A stretch of 64,000 nt of DNA from Roseomonas haemaphysalidis (GCF_017355405.1 NZ_CP061177.1:2339001-2403000); one strand, 5' to 3'; positions 1 through 8,526 are shown, counted from the stretch's first letter. Numbers and translations are program-made. The notes: a model not told the origin generated them from the letters alone.

Positions 1-249
1 GTTGAGCATCAGCACCTTGTACATGGCGGGCTTGCGCGTCTTGGGCCGCGCCTTGACCACCACGTTGGTGCCGGTGTCATCCCCGTTGCCGCCGCCCGGA
101 GGGGCGTCGACGCCGTTGCCTCCGCCAGGGTTGCCGGGGCCGCCGGGGGGTTCGGGAGCCGGTCCACTCGCCGGCCACAGGTCCGCCGCCGCGCCGGACC
201 CCATGGGCCCGCGCCGATACCGGACCTGGCGCTCGTCCTGATCGGTCAT
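1..249 (-). CDS. clpS: ClpS, ATP-dependent Clp protease adaptor (5' part, runs off the window)
   Basis: The minus strand reads from an ATG at 249 through 83 codons to the window edge. Residues about 61-83 (TNVVVKARPKTRKPAMYKVL followed by MLN) are the start of the conserved ClpS core; the next family residues, the DD of the N-degron pocket, would lie outside the window. ClpS binds the ClpA N-domain and delivers N-end-rule substrates to ClpAP. Residues 1-60 are an unusually long, Gly/Pro-rich, probably disordered N-terminal extension. The flexible ClpS N-terminus is the part that engages ClpA, but its usual length is about 15-35 residues. clpA often follows clpS and may lie outside the window. 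The start is supported by the absence of a better ATG, although the ATG at codon 16 could also serve. Confidence 0.85.
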   Translation of the reverse strand, partial: MTDQDERQVRYRRGPMGSGAAADLWPASGPAPEPPGGPGNPGGGNGVDAPPGGGNGDDTGTNVVVKARPKTRKPAMYKVLMLN

Positions 250-552
250 TGTGCCTTCGCCAACCTGCCGCTTACGCGCTTCGCCAAAATCAGCCGTCTT
301 TCGTCGTAGAGGAAACAGCGTCCAGAGCCTTGGTCCTGGAGGATGAACCTGGTGAATGGACCCGATGCCCGCCCTCGGTACCACGATATCGGAGCGGACC
401 GGGGAAGGTGAAGGGTGGAACGGGAATGGCGCCGAGAAAAGCGCCCTTCTCCATCGTTACATGCCATTTGGGGTGCCCGTGGCCGCAGGAAAAGGCACCG
501 CAGCGCATGACGGGCCGGCAACCAGGGCAGGGAAGGGCGGCCAGACGCACAA
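250..552. other. Intergenic stretch between clpS and the phasin terminator
   Basis: About 300 bp lie between the clpS start and the phasin terminator. Open frames here on both strands are arginine/proline-rich, lack recognisable family motifs and look like high-GC chance frames. The clpS promoter is presumably in this stretch, but no convincing -35/-10 pair was found. Confidence 0.5.
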
Positions 553-583
553 AGGCCCGGCGACGCCAAAGCGTGCCGGGCCT
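553..583 (-). terminator. Hairpin terminator of the phasin gene
   Basis: The nine-base arms AGGCCCGGC (553-561) and GCCGGGCCT (575-583) pair perfectly, and inner ACGC/GCGT pairing extends the stem past one bulge. In the minus direction the stem is followed by TTTG. It lies about 60 bp after the phasin stop, as expected for an intrinsic terminator. Confidence 0.65.
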
Positions 584-641
584 GGGGCCGGTGGCGGGCC
601 ACCGGGACAGGGTCGCCGCCGGTTGCCCGGCGGCGCGCCCG

Positions 642-1187
642 TCACATGCGGATGGCGGGCTTGGTCATCTTCTCCATCGCCAGCGTCCAGCGGGCGGCGA
701 TCGGCGCCGAAGCCTGCTCGGCCAGCTTGAAGGCGGCCTCGTTCAGCTTGGTGGTCTCGCTGACCGACTTCTCCATGGCGGACTTCAAGAAGGCGGTGTT
801 CAGCTCCGCCGCTTCCTTGACGCTGCGGACCGAGGACAGCGCCTTGGCATTCTCGATCGACTGCTCGCCAAAGCCCTGCATCATGCTGAAGGCCTGGCGG
901 CTGAGGTCCTGCAGGCCAGCCATGTAGGTCTGCGTCGCCTTGGTGAAGGCCTCGACGTTGCCGCGGCCGAACTCGGCCACGTCCTCGGCACCCTTCTGCA
1001 TGGTGTCGGCGGTCTGGGTCATCTGGTCCATGGGGGTCTTCTCCAAAGTGTTCAGGGTATTGGCGGCGCCGGTCTCGATAGCCTTCTCGACCTGCGCAGC
1101 ATTCTGCTCGGCCACCTTGCGCACCGTCTCGGCGGCGAGAGTCGTGGCCTTGCCCGCCAGTTTCGTCACATTGGTCGTGCCAGCCAT
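642..1187 (-). CDS. Phasin family protein
   Basis: This 181-residue protein has phasin (Phasin_2) character. It is an amphipathic, Ala/Gln/Glu/Lys-rich helical protein without cysteines or a signal peptide, with runs such as TQTYMAGLQDLSRQAF and a mid-protein EFGRGNVEAF segment. Phasins coat polyhydroxyalkanoate granules in the cytoplasm and control their size; some members are general stress proteins. The start at 1187 is chosen because GGTGAGGACC precedes it; an ATG 99 bp upstream would add a tail unlike the family. No PHA synthase gene lies nearby. Family assignment is strong; an actual granule role is inferred. Confidence 0.85.
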   Translation of the reverse strand: MAGTTNVTKLAGKATTLAAETVRKVAEQNAAQVEKAIETGAANTLNTLEKTPMDQMTQTADTMQKGAEDVAEFGRGNVEAFTKATQTYMAGLQDLSRQAFSMMQGFGEQSIENAKALSSVRSVKEAAELNTAFLKSAMEKSVSETTKLNEAAFKLAEQASAPIAARWTLAMEKMTKPAIRM

Positions 1188-1518
1188 GGGATGGTCCTCA
1201 CCTGCTTCCGGGTCCGCCTGCGGGATCTTGTCCCTCGGCAGCGTCATGTCGGCCGCAGGCAGAAGGCTGGAACCGTCCTGTTGCACCGCAGCAAGGCAGC
1301 GTATGCCGCTGTTCCGTTGCGCAAGTCCAGCAAAATTTTGCGCCGCACCATTTCTGTTCGGTCACAGACCGATCCTGCGCTGTCCGTTGTGGCGACGGCG
1401 TCGCAGGGCCGCATGGTAAGTCCCTGCCTTGCAAGCGCGTTCCCGTTCAGTTCACGGTGACAAGATCGTGTTACCATCGGTAGTGTTACGGCTCCGGTTC
1501 TTCGGGGGATGAACCGGG
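1188..1518. other. Divergent intergenic region, phasin / D,D-carboxypeptidase
   Basis: This 331 bp region must hold the divergent promoters. A direct repeat GTGTTAC (1468-1474 and 1483-1489, 15 bp period, about one and a half helical turns) precedes the carboxypeptidase start. It could be a binding site for a regulator of unknown identity. No coding potential is recognised. Confidence 0.4.
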
Positions 1519-2838
1519 ATGGATACGATCGGGGGATGGGGTATGCGTGTGGTTCTGGCCATGGGGATGGCCGCGCGCGGCTTGCTGCGCAATGGCACGG
1601 GGCGGGCAGTTAGCCCCCGTGCGGCGGGTTCGCGCCAATGGCGCCTCGCCCTGGCCGGCCTGGCCGGAGCCGCGACGCTGGCGGGCCTGCTGCCTGGCGT
1701 GGCACAGGCGCAGATCGGCAGCGCCCGCTACGCCTCGGTGGTGATGGAGCCGCGCACGGGCAACCTGCTGTCGTCCACCAATCCGGACGAGCCGCGCCAC
1801 CCTGCCTCGCTCACTAAGATGATGACCCTGTACATGCTGTTCGACGCCATGCGCGCCGGGCACATTTCACCGGAGTCGCGGCTGGTGATGACGCCCACCG
1901 CCGCCGCCAAGCCGCCGTCCAAGCTGGGGTTGCGGGTCGGCTACAGCCTGTCGGTGGAGCAGGGCATCTATGCCCTGGTCACGAAGTCGGCCAACGACAT
2001 CGCCTCGCTGATCGGCGAAACGCTGGGCGGTGGCGACGAGGACCGCTTCGCACGGATGATGACGCTGCGGGCGCGTGCCATCGGCATGACCAACACCACC
2101 TTCCGCAACGCCTCCGGCCTGCCGGACATCGAGCAGGTGACCACGGCCCGGGACATGGCGACGCTGGGCCGCCGGCTGCAACAGGACTTCCCCGAGCGCT
2201 ACCACTATTTCGGCACCCGCAACGTGGTGGTCAGCGGCTCCACCCTGCGCAATCACAACCGCATGCTGGACAGCTACGAAGGCGTGGACGGCATCAAGAC
2301 CGGCTACATCGACGCCTCGGGCTTCAACATCGTCACCAGCGCGCGGCGCGACAACGTGCGGCTGATCGTGTCCGTGTTCGGCGGCAATTCCTGGACCGAG
2401 CGTGACCGCCACGCCGCGGTGCTGCTGGACCAGGGCTTCGCGCAGATGGGCGTGGGCGGCAGCGGCCGCACCGTGATGGCGAGCGCCCCCAGCCTGGTGC
2501 CAGCCGCCGCAGCCGCCGGGGCCATCGCGGCGCGGCGCGGCCGTGGCACGCCGAGCCTGGTGGCGCGGGCCGAGGCGGCGCCGGTGGCGCAGCGCGGCGG
2601 CAGTGCCCGCCTGGTTTCCACCGCCGCGCCGGTGCTGAACCCGGCGGCCGGCCGCGCCGCCGCGCGCGGCACCGGTGGCCGCGTGACCGCCCGTGCCGAG
2701 CCCGCCGCGCCCGCCCGCGGCACCGCCAGCCGCCGCGTGCGCGTGGTGGTGGAGCAGGGGGATGGCGGCCCGGTGCGCGCCACCCTGCGCCGCCCCGCCC
2801 GCCCGGCCGCGCAGCCGGCGCGCAGCAACCGGCGCTGA
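1519..2838 (+). CDS. Serine-type D-alanyl-D-alanine carboxypeptidase (PBP5/DacF family)
   Basis: This secreted penicillin-binding protein removes the terminal D-Ala from peptidoglycan pentapeptides. The catalytic set is complete: SLTK at 97-100 (nucleophile Ser97, Lys100), SAN at 157-159 and KTG at 260-262. A hydrophobic segment at about 42-63, ending in an AQA-like site, is the signal peptide, preceded by an unusually long basic N-tail; starting at the ATG at 1543 would shorten it. After the catalytic domain (to about residue 320), roughly 120 residues are Ala/Arg/Pro-rich low-complexity sequence in place of the beta-rich C-domain and amphipathic anchor of E. coli PBP5. That tail is strongly basic and could bind the envelope electrostatically. 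The gene appears monocistronic. Confidence 0.9.
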   Translation: MDTIGGWGMRVVLAMGMAARGLLRNGTGRAVSPRAAGSRQWRLALAGLAGAATLAGLLPGVAQAQIGSARYASVVMEPRTGNLLSSTNPDEPRHPASLTKMMTLYMLFDAMRAGHISPESRLVMTPTAAAKPPSKLGLRVGYSLSVEQGIYALVTKSANDIASLIGETLGGGDEDRFARMMTLRARAIGMTNTTFRNASGLPDIEQVTTARDMATLGRRLQQDFPERYHYFGTRNVVVSGSTLRNHNRMLDSYEGVDGIKTGYIDASGFNIVTSARRDNVRLIVSVFGGNSWTERDRHAAVLLDQGFAQMGVGGSGRTVMASAPSLVPAAAAAGAIAARRGRGTPSLVARAEAAPVAQRGGSARLVSTAAPVLNPAAGRAAARGTGGRVTARAEPAAPARGTASRRVRVVVEQGDGGPVRATLRRPARPAAQPARSNRR

Positions 2839-2977
2839 CCCGGCGCCCGGCGGGCCGCCGCCGGGCGACACACTTCCTCACCGGATGGTGCCCGGCGGGA
2901 CATGCGGCCGTTACATCGGCATCCCAGCTTTCGTGCATGCGGCGACTGGCCGCGGCAACAGATCTGGAATCCTGGCA

Positions 2978-3535
2978 ATGAAACGCATGCTCACCCTCGG
3001 ACTGATCGGCGCCTCGCTCGCCGCCGCCGCGTTGCCGGCGCTGGCCCAGCCGGCGCCCGGCCGGGGTCCCGACCGCATGCAGGCCCGCATCTTCCAGCAG
3101 GCCGACAGCAACCACGACAATCGCCTGACCGAAGATGAGGCCATGGCCTATCTCGCGGCACGCTTCGCCGAGGCCGATGCCGACCACGATGGCGCCCTGA
3201 CCCCGGAGGAGGTGGGGACCTATTTGCGCGCTCAATGGGAAGCCGCCCGTCCCGGCCCCGCGGCCGGCCGTGAACGCCGCACCCCGCCGCCACACATGCA
3301 GCGCATGATGGCCGACCGTCAGGCCCGGATCTTCCGCATGGCCGATGCCAACCGCGACGGCCGCGTGACGCTGGATGAGGCGAGGCCGCTGGCCGCCATG
3401 TTCTTCCGCGCCGCCGACAGCAACGGGGACGGGGCGCTGGAGATGTCGGAGCTGCGCCGTCCGGCACCGCGCCCGCCTGGTGAGCGCCGCGGCCCGCCGC
3501 CGCCGCCGGCCGCGCAGCCCGCTCCGGCGCGCTGA
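2978..3535 (+). CDS. Secreted EF-hand calcium-binding protein
   Basis: This 185-residue protein has a signal peptide (1-24, ending ALAQ) and four canonical EF-hand loops: 43-54 (DSNHDNRLTEDE), 67-78 (DADHDGALTPEE), 123-134 (DANRDGRVTLDE) and 147-158 (DSNGDGALEMSE). The loops form two pairs separated by a Pro/Arg-rich linker, and a proline-rich tail follows. It should bind Ca2+ in the periplasm or outside the cell; the role is unknown, with buffering or signalling possible. Start 2978 is chosen because it gives a clean signal peptide; the frame stays open upstream, but that part overlaps the preceding gene and looks non-coding. A strong hairpin follows the stop. Confidence 0.85.
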   Translation: MKRMLTLGLIGASLAAAALPALAQPAPGRGPDRMQARIFQQADSNHDNRLTEDEAMAYLAARFAEADADHDGALTPEEVGTYLRAQWEAARPGPAAGRERRTPPPHMQRMMADRQARIFRMADANRDGRVTLDEARPLAAMFFRAADSNGDGALEMSELRRPAPRPPGERRGPPPPPAAQPAPAR

Positions 3536-3542
3536 CCCCTGT

Positions 3543-3570
3543 CACGCGGGCGCCGAACGGCGCCCGCGTG
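3543..3570 (+). terminator. Perfect 12-bp hairpin after the EF-hand gene
   Basis: Arms CACGCGGGCGCC (3543-3554) and GGCGCCCGCGTG (3559-3570) are perfectly complementary around a GAAC loop. There is no T-tract, so it may be a weak or Rho-assisted terminator or a 3' end stabiliser. Confidence 0.6.
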
Positions 3571-3628
3571 CGTGCGACCTGGCCCGATGAGGACCAGCAA
3601 AACGCTCAAGCGATGATGAGGACCCCGA

Positions 3629-3703
3629 TGGTGGGCGCGACAGGGATTGAACCTGTGACCCTTCGCGTGTGAAGCGAATGCTCTACCGCTGAGCTACGCG
3701 CCC
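3629..3703 (-). tRNA. tRNA-Val (anticodon CAC)
   Basis: The minus-strand sequence folds as a full cloverleaf. The acceptor GGGCGCG pairs with CGCGCCC, the D-arm is GCTCAGCGGTAGAGC, and the anticodon stem TTCGC/GCGAA encloses the loop TTCACAC with anticodon CAC. The T-arm is ACAGG-TTCAATC-CCTGT, with discriminator A and an encoded CCA (3629-3631). It reads GUG valine codons. Confidence 0.96.
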
Positions 3704-3806
3704 ATCGGGGTGGGGCGGGAAATACGGTCAGGCCCACGACCTGTCAAGCGGCTCCGCGCCATTGTTTCGCACGCATCTCAACCGCCTCCGGCCGCGTTGA
3801 GGAACC

Positions 3807-4670
3807 ATGTCCTTTTCCGCCCGCATGGCGCTCTGCCTTGCCGCCCTCGCCGCCTGTTCCGCCCCCGCCGTGGCCGAGCCGCTGCGGGCGATCTACAGCA
3901 TCCGCGGCGGCGGCCTGCAGGTGATGCAGGTGGAGGCGGTGTTCGAGCTGGATCAGCCGGCCCGTTACTCCATCCGAGCGCAATGGCGCACCACCGGCAT
4001 GGCGCGGCTGTTCGGCGGCGCGGAATTCAGCGGCGGCACCGAAGGCCGCTTTGTGGGAGGTGAAGCCCGTCCCACGCGTTACGCTGTGGAGGGCACGTGG
4101 CGTGGCGAGCGGCGGCAGACGGTGCTGGATTACCCCGGCGGCCAGCCGGTGCTGCGGGTCCGCCTGCCGCCTGACAATGACGGGCGCGAGCCGGTTTCCG
4201 AAGCCATGATGCGCGGCACCATCGACCAGTTCAGCGCCGTCGCCCAGTTGTCCCGCATGATCGCCACGAACGGGCGCTGCGACGGCCAGGCCGGCATCTA
4301 CGAGGGGGTGCGGGTGGTGCGCATGCAGGCACGCACCGCCGGGCGCGACCGCATCTTTCCCTGGAGCACCGCCTGGACCGGCGAGGCCACGCGATGCAGC
4401 TTCACCGGCCAGCAGGTGGCGGGCTTCAAGGCCGATGACGACGCGCGGGTGCGCGAGCCGCAGGAAGGCACGGCCTGGATGGCGTCGCCGCGCCCCGGCG
4501 CGCCGCCCATCCCGGTGCGGGTCGAGGTGCCGAGCCGGTTGTTCGGCAGCCTGACCGTCTACCTCATGGAGGTGGACGGCGTTGCCGCCAATGCGCTGGC
4601 CAGCAACGCCGGCAGCTCGGACGCGCGTTCCGCCACGGGCGCGCCACCCGCGGCGTCGCGCGCGCCATAG
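3807..4670 (+). CDS. DUF3108 domain-containing exported protein
   Basis: This 287-residue protein resembles the DUF3108 family: an N-terminal export signal, then a predicted beta-rich body with conserved-type segments such as YSIRAQWRTTGMARLF and GTIDQFSAVAQLSRMI. The signal (MSFSARMALCLAALAACSAP...) contains LAAC at 14-17, so either signal peptidase I cleavage after AVA or lipidation at Cys17 is possible. DUF3108 proteins are envelope proteins of uncertain function. The last 37 codons overlap the 3' end of the convergent gph gene by 112 bp; this tail is low-complexity, so the conserved domain ends before the overlap. Confidence 0.75.
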   Translation: MSFSARMALCLAALAACSAPAVAEPLRAIYSIRGGGLQVMQVEAVFELDQPARYSIRAQWRTTGMARLFGGAEFSGGTEGRFVGGEARPTRYAVEGTWRGERRQTVLDYPGGQPVLRVRLPPDNDGREPVSEAMMRGTIDQFSAVAQLSRMIATNGRCDGQAGIYEGVRVVRMQARTAGRDRIFPWSTAWTGEATRCSFTGQQVAGFKADDDARVREPQEGTAWMASPRPGAPPIPVRVEVPSRLFGSLTVYLMEVDGVAANALASNAGSSDARSATGAPPAASRAP

Positions 4671-5230
4671 CCCCAGGCGACGAATACCGCCGGCATGCCA
4701 GCGCCGGCGGCGGCCGCCATGTCGTTGTGGTGGTCGCCGATCATCACCGACCGCTCCGGGGCGCCGCCTGCCAGCCGCAGCGTCGCCAGCAGGTGGGCCG
4801 GGTCGGGCTTGCGGGTCGGGAAGCTGTCGCCGCCGCCCACCGCCGCGAACCGCCCCAGTAGCCCCAGCGCTTCCAGCAGCAGCCGCGCCGCGGCTTCCGG
4901 CTTGTTGGTGCAGACGGCTAGGCGCCAGCCCGATGCCTGCAGCGCGTCCAGCACCGCAGGAATGCCCTCGAATGGCCGGGTGTGGATGGCGGCGCTGGCT
5001 TCGTAGTCGGCCAGAAATTCCGGGTAGGCGGTGGTGTCCGGCTGCTGCCCATGCGCGGCAAAGGCGCGCAGCAGCAGCGTTGGCACGCCATCGCCGATGA
5101 AGCCGGTCACCTGTGCCAAGCTGAAGCCGGGCAGGGCGCGCGCCGCCATCAGGCGGTTCAGCGCGGCATGGATGTCGGGCACGCTGTCCACCAGGGTGCC
5201 GTCGAGGTCGAAGATCGCGGTGGGTTGCAT
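4559..5230 (-). CDS. gph: HAD-superfamily phosphoglycolate phosphatase
   Basis: This 223-residue HAD subclass IA hydrolase has all four motifs: DLDGT (Asp8 nucleophile, Asp10 acid/base), Thr108 in VCTNKPE, Lys141 in TRKPDP and Asp166/Asp170 in IGDHHNDM. Residues 15-80 form the alpha-helical C1 cap. Phosphoglycolate phosphatases clear 2-phosphoglycolate made by DNA repair or by oxygenase side reactions; specificity within HAD-IA cannot be proven from sequence. Start 5230 places the nucleophile motif at the usual distance from the N-terminus; an ATG at 5260 would add ten residues. The gene is divergent from glmU, whose start lies 90 bp away, and its 3' end overlaps the DUF3108 gene. Confidence 0.85.
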   Translation of the reverse strand: MQPTAIFDLDGTLVDSVPDIHAALNRLMAARALPGFSLAQVTGFIGDGVPTLLLRAFAAHGQQPDTTAYPEFLADYEASAAIHTRPFEGIPAVLDALQASGWRLAVCTNKPEAAARLLLEALGLLGRFAAVGGGDSFPTRKPDPAHLLATLRLAGGAPERSVMIGDHHNDMAAAAGAGMPAVFVAWGYGARDAAGGAPVAERASELPALLASALAATPSTSMR

Positions 5231-5319
5231 GACTTCGGAATGCCATGTTTCGGCGGGCAACGCGATGTGACACCTATCAACCCTTGCGGGAAGGTCGGTC
5301 GCATTGGCACATGGGGGCC

Positions 5320-6642
5320 ATGCAAGCTGCCGCCATCCTCCTCGCCGCCGGACTCGGCACCCGCATGCGCTCGGCCCAGCCGAAGGCGATGCACAAGCTG
5401 GCCGGACGGCCGATGCTCAACCACCTGATCGCCGCCTGCGAGGGCGTGTTCGACAAGGTGGTGGTCGTCGTCGGTCCGGACATGCCGCAGCTGGAGCGCG
5501 CCGCCGCCCCGCATGCCACCGTCGTGCAGGCCGAGCGCCTGGGCACCGGCCATGCCGCCCTGCAGGCCGCGCCGCTGCTGGACGGCTTCCAGGGCGACGT
5601 GGCGGTGCTCTACGCCGACAACCCCCTGATCACCGCCGATACGCTGCGCCGCCTGCGCGAAGCGCGCCAGGAGGCCGGGCTGGCCCTGCTGGCGATGCGT
5701 CCGGCCGACCCGGCGAAATATGGCCGCGTGCTGCAGGACCCCGCGGGCAACGTGCTCAGCATCGTCGAGTTCGCCGACGCGGACGATGCGCAGCGCGCGG
5801 TGGGGCTGTGCAATGCCGGCGTGCTGTGCGCGCCCGCGGGCGACCTGTTCCGCTGGCTGCGAGCCGTGCGCAACGACAACAAGGCCGGCGAATACTACCT
5901 GACCGACTTGGTGCCCCTGGCCAATGCCGATGGCGCGCGGGTGCGGGCCGTCGAGGCCCCCGAGGCCGAGCTGCGGGGCATCAACAGCCGCCTGGAGCTG
6001 GCGGATGCCGAGGCCGAGGTGCAGGCCCGCCTGCGGCGCGAGGCGATGCTGGGCGGCGCCACGCTGGTGCAGCCCGGCAGCGTCGTCTTCAGCTTCGACA
6101 CGATGCTGGGCCGCGATGTGCTGATCGAGCCGCACGTGGTCTTCGGCCCGGGCGTGCGGGTGGAGGATGGCGCGACCATCCGCGCCTTCACCCATCTGGA
6201 GGGCTGCGTGCTGCGCCAGGGCGCGGTGGTCGGCCCCCATGCGCGGCTGCGGCCGGGGGCGGAGATCGGGCCCGATGCCCACGTGGGCAACTTCGTCGAG
6301 GTCAAGAACACCGTGCTGGGGGCAGGGGCCAAGGTCGGCCACCTGACCTATCTCGGCGATGCCGAGGTGGGGGCGGGCAGCAATGTCGGCGCCGGCACCA
6401 TCACCTGCAACTACGATGGCTACGCGAAGGCGCGCACCCGGATCGGCGCAGGCGTCTTCGTGGGTTCGGCCAGCGTGCTGGTGGCGCCCGTGGCGCTGGG
6501 GGACGGCGCCTTCACGGCGGCGGGCTCGGTGATCACGGCGGATGTGGCGCCGGACGCCATGGCCTTCGGGCGTGCGAGACAATCGGACAAACCTGGTGCG
6601 GCCGCGGCCTTCCGCGCCGCGCGGCAAGGAAAGAAAAGCTGA
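5320..6642 (+). CDS. glmU: Bifunctional UDP-N-acetylglucosamine pyrophosphorylase / glucosamine-1-phosphate N-acetyltransferase
   Basis: This 440-residue enzyme makes UDP-GlcNAc for peptidoglycan and lipopolysaccharide: it acetylates glucosamine-1-phosphate, then uridylylates it. The N-terminal nucleotidyltransferase domain has the signature LAAGLGTRM (residues 8-16) and later GTGHA. From about residue 240 the sequence shows the hexapeptide repeats of a left-handed beta-helix (VLIEPHVVFGPGVRVEDGA and onward), with the acetyltransferase segment NYDGYAKARTRIG and the C-terminal ARQ...KPGAA arm. The start at 5320 fits the family; ATG 5311 in the same frame is an alternative. The stop overlaps the glmS start by one base (TGATG), so the two are probably translationally coupled. 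Confidence 0.95.
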   Translation: MQAAAILLAAGLGTRMRSAQPKAMHKLAGRPMLNHLIAACEGVFDKVVVVVGPDMPQLERAAAPHATVVQAERLGTGHAALQAAPLLDGFQGDVAVLYADNPLITADTLRRLREARQEAGLALLAMRPADPAKYGRVLQDPAGNVLSIVEFADADDAQRAVGLCNAGVLCAPAGDLFRWLRAVRNDNKAGEYYLTDLVPLANADGARVRAVEAPEAELRGINSRLELADAEAEVQARLRREAMLGGATLVQPGSVVFSFDTMLGRDVLIEPHVVFGPGVRVEDGATIRAFTHLEGCVLRQGAVVGPHARLRPGAEIGPDAHVGNFVEVKNTVLGAGAKVGHLTYLGDAEVGAGSNVGAGTITCNYDGYAKARTRIGAGVFVGSASVLVAPVALGDGAFTAAGSVITADVAPDAMAFGRARQSDKPGAAAAFRAARQGKKS

Positions 6643-8465
6643 TGTGCGGCATCGTCGGTGTTGTGGGGCGCGAGGATGCCGCCCCGCGTCTGCTGGAAGG
6701 CCTGCGGCGACTGGAATACCGGGGCTATGACAGCGCCGGCATCGCCACCCTGGTGGATGGGCAGATCGAGCGCCGCCGCGCCGAGGGCAAGCTGGTGAAC
6801 CTGGCGAACGTGCTGGCGCAGCAGCCGCTGGCCGGCACCATCGGCATCGGCCACACCCGCTGGGCGACGCATGGCGCGCCGACCGAGCGGAACGCCCACC
6901 CGCACGGCACCGCCCGCGTGTCCGTGGTGCACAACGGCATCATCGAGAACCATGCCGAGCTGCGCGCCGAGCTGGAAGCCGGCGGCACCGCCTTCGAGAC
7001 GGAAACCGACACCGAAACCGTCGCCAAGCTGATGGACCACCACCTGGCCGCCGGCGCCACGCCCGAGCAGGCGACCAGCGCCACGCTGAAGCGCCTGCAC
7101 GGCGCCTTTGGCCTGGCGATGGTCTTCGCGCACCACCCGCGCAAGATGATCGCCGCCCGGCGCGGCAGCCCGTTGGCCGTGGGCTTCGGCGAGGGCGAGA
7201 TGTTCGTCGGTTCCGACGCGCTGGCGCTGTCCCCCATGACCCGGCGCATCGCCTACATGGAAGAAGGCGACTGGGCGGTGATCGGCGATGCGGGCGCCGA
7301 CTTCTTTGATGCCGATGACCGGCCGGTCGAGCGGGTGGTCAAGCTTACCGCCTTTACCGGCGCTTCCGTCGGCAAGGGCAACTATCGCCACTTCATGGAA
7401 AAGGAGCTGCACGAGCACCCGATCGTGCTGGGCGACACGCTGCGCCAGTACATCGACCCCGCCAGCCGCGCCGCCGCCCTGCCGGCGCTGCCCTTCGACC
7501 CGGCGACGGTGCCGCGCCTGACCATGTCCGCCTGCGGCTCCGCCTATCTGGCGGCGCAGGTCGGGCGCTACTGGATCGAGCAGATCGCGCGCATTCCGGT
7601 GGACTCCGACATCGCCAGCGAGCTGCGCTACCGCGAGCCGGTGCTGCCGGAAGGCGGCGCCGCGTTGTTTGTCAGCCAGTCGGGCGAGACGGCGGATACG
7701 CTGGCGGCGCTGCGGCTGCTGCGCTCGCTGGGCCAGAAGGTGCTGTCCATCGTCAATGTCGACGAAAGCAGCATGGCGCGGGAAAGCGACGGCGCCGTGC
7801 TGACGGTGGCGGGGCCGGAGATCGGCGTCGCCTCCACCAAGGCCTTCACGGCGCAGCTCGCCGTGCTGGCCTGCCTGGCGCTGGGCTTCGGCCGCGCGCG
7901 TGGCGTGCTGGACGGCGCCGAGGAAGCCCGCCTGACCGCCGCCCTGCTGGAAGTGCCCGGCCATGCCGCGGCGCTGCTGGAAGACAGCACGGAGGTGTTG
8001 GAGCTGGCGCGCGAGGTGGTGCAGGCCCGCGACGTGCTGTTCCTGGGCCGTGGCAGCCTGTACCCCATCGCGTTGGAAGGCGCGCTGAAGCTGAAGGAGC
8101 TGAGCTACATCCATGCCGAGGGCTATGCCGCCGGCGAGATGAAGCACGGCCCGATCGCGCTGATCGACGCCTCCGTGCCGGTGATCGCGCTCTGCCCCAG
8201 CGGTCCGTTGTTCGAGAAGACGGCGTCCAACCTGCAGGAAGCCGCGGCCCGCGGTGGCCGCATCATGGCGTTCACCGATGCCGAGGGCGCGCCGGCGCTG
8301 CGGCGCTTCGCGGAGCGGGTGGTGGTGCTGCCGACGGTGGACCCGTTCGTGGCGCCGATCCTGCACGCCATCCCGGTGCAGCTGCTGGCTTACCATGTCG
8401 CCATCCTGAAGGGCACCGACGTGGACCAGCCGCGCAACCTGGCCAAGGCCGTGACAGTCGAGTAG
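6642..8465 (+). CDS. glmS: Glutamine-fructose-6-phosphate aminotransferase (isomerising)
   Basis: This 607-residue enzyme converts fructose-6-phosphate and glutamine to glucosamine-6-phosphate, the committed step to UDP-GlcNAc. The start MCGIVGVVG gives the N-terminal catalytic Cys after Met removal. The class-II amidotransferase domain shows GHTRWATHG and the NGIIENH motif. Two SIS sugar-isomerase domains follow, with CGSAYLA, SQSGETADT and the C-terminal KAVTVE that reaches the active site. Length matches E. coli GlmS (609). It is co-transcribed with glmU, and there is no leader that could hold a glmS ribozyme. Confidence 0.97.
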   Translation: MCGIVGVVGREDAAPRLLEGLRRLEYRGYDSAGIATLVDGQIERRRAEGKLVNLANVLAQQPLAGTIGIGHTRWATHGAPTERNAHPHGTARVSVVHNGIIENHAELRAELEAGGTAFETETDTETVAKLMDHHLAAGATPEQATSATLKRLHGAFGLAMVFAHHPRKMIAARRGSPLAVGFGEGEMFVGSDALALSPMTRRIAYMEEGDWAVIGDAGADFFDADDRPVERVVKLTAFTGASVGKGNYRHFMEKELHEHPIVLGDTLRQYIDPASRAAALPALPFDPATVPRLTMSACGSAYLAAQVGRYWIEQIARIPVDSDIASELRYREPVLPEGGAALFVSQSGETADTLAALRLLRSLGQKVLSIVNVDESSMARESDGAVLTVAGPEIGVASTKAFTAQLAVLACLALGFGRARGVLDGAEEARLTAALLEVPGHAAALLEDSTEVLELAREVVQARDVLFLGRGSLYPIALEGALKLKELSYIHAEGYAAGEMKHGPIALIDASVPVIALCPSGPLFEKTASNLQEAAARGGRIMAFTDAEGAPALRRFAERVVVLPTVDPFVAPILHAIPVQLLAYHVAILKGTDVDQPRNLAKAVTVE

Positions 8466-8490
8466 CGGCCCCGCTTCCGCCCCCGGACGC

Positions 8491-8526
8491 GAAAGGGGCA
8501 GGCGGCTCGCGCCGCCTGCCCCTTTC
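8491..8526. terminator. Bidirectional terminator between glmS and the DUF3309 gene
   Basis: Sixteen-base arms, GAAAGGGGCAGGCGGC (8491-8506) and its exact complement (8511-8526), enclose a TCGC loop. The stem base is A/T-rich on both sides, so it can stop transcription of the two convergent genes. Confidence 0.85.

Noticed and set aside
6600..6660. glmS ribozyme/riboswitch
   Set aside because: glmU and glmS overlap by one base, leaving no leader. The glmS ribozyme is known from Gram-positive bacteria.
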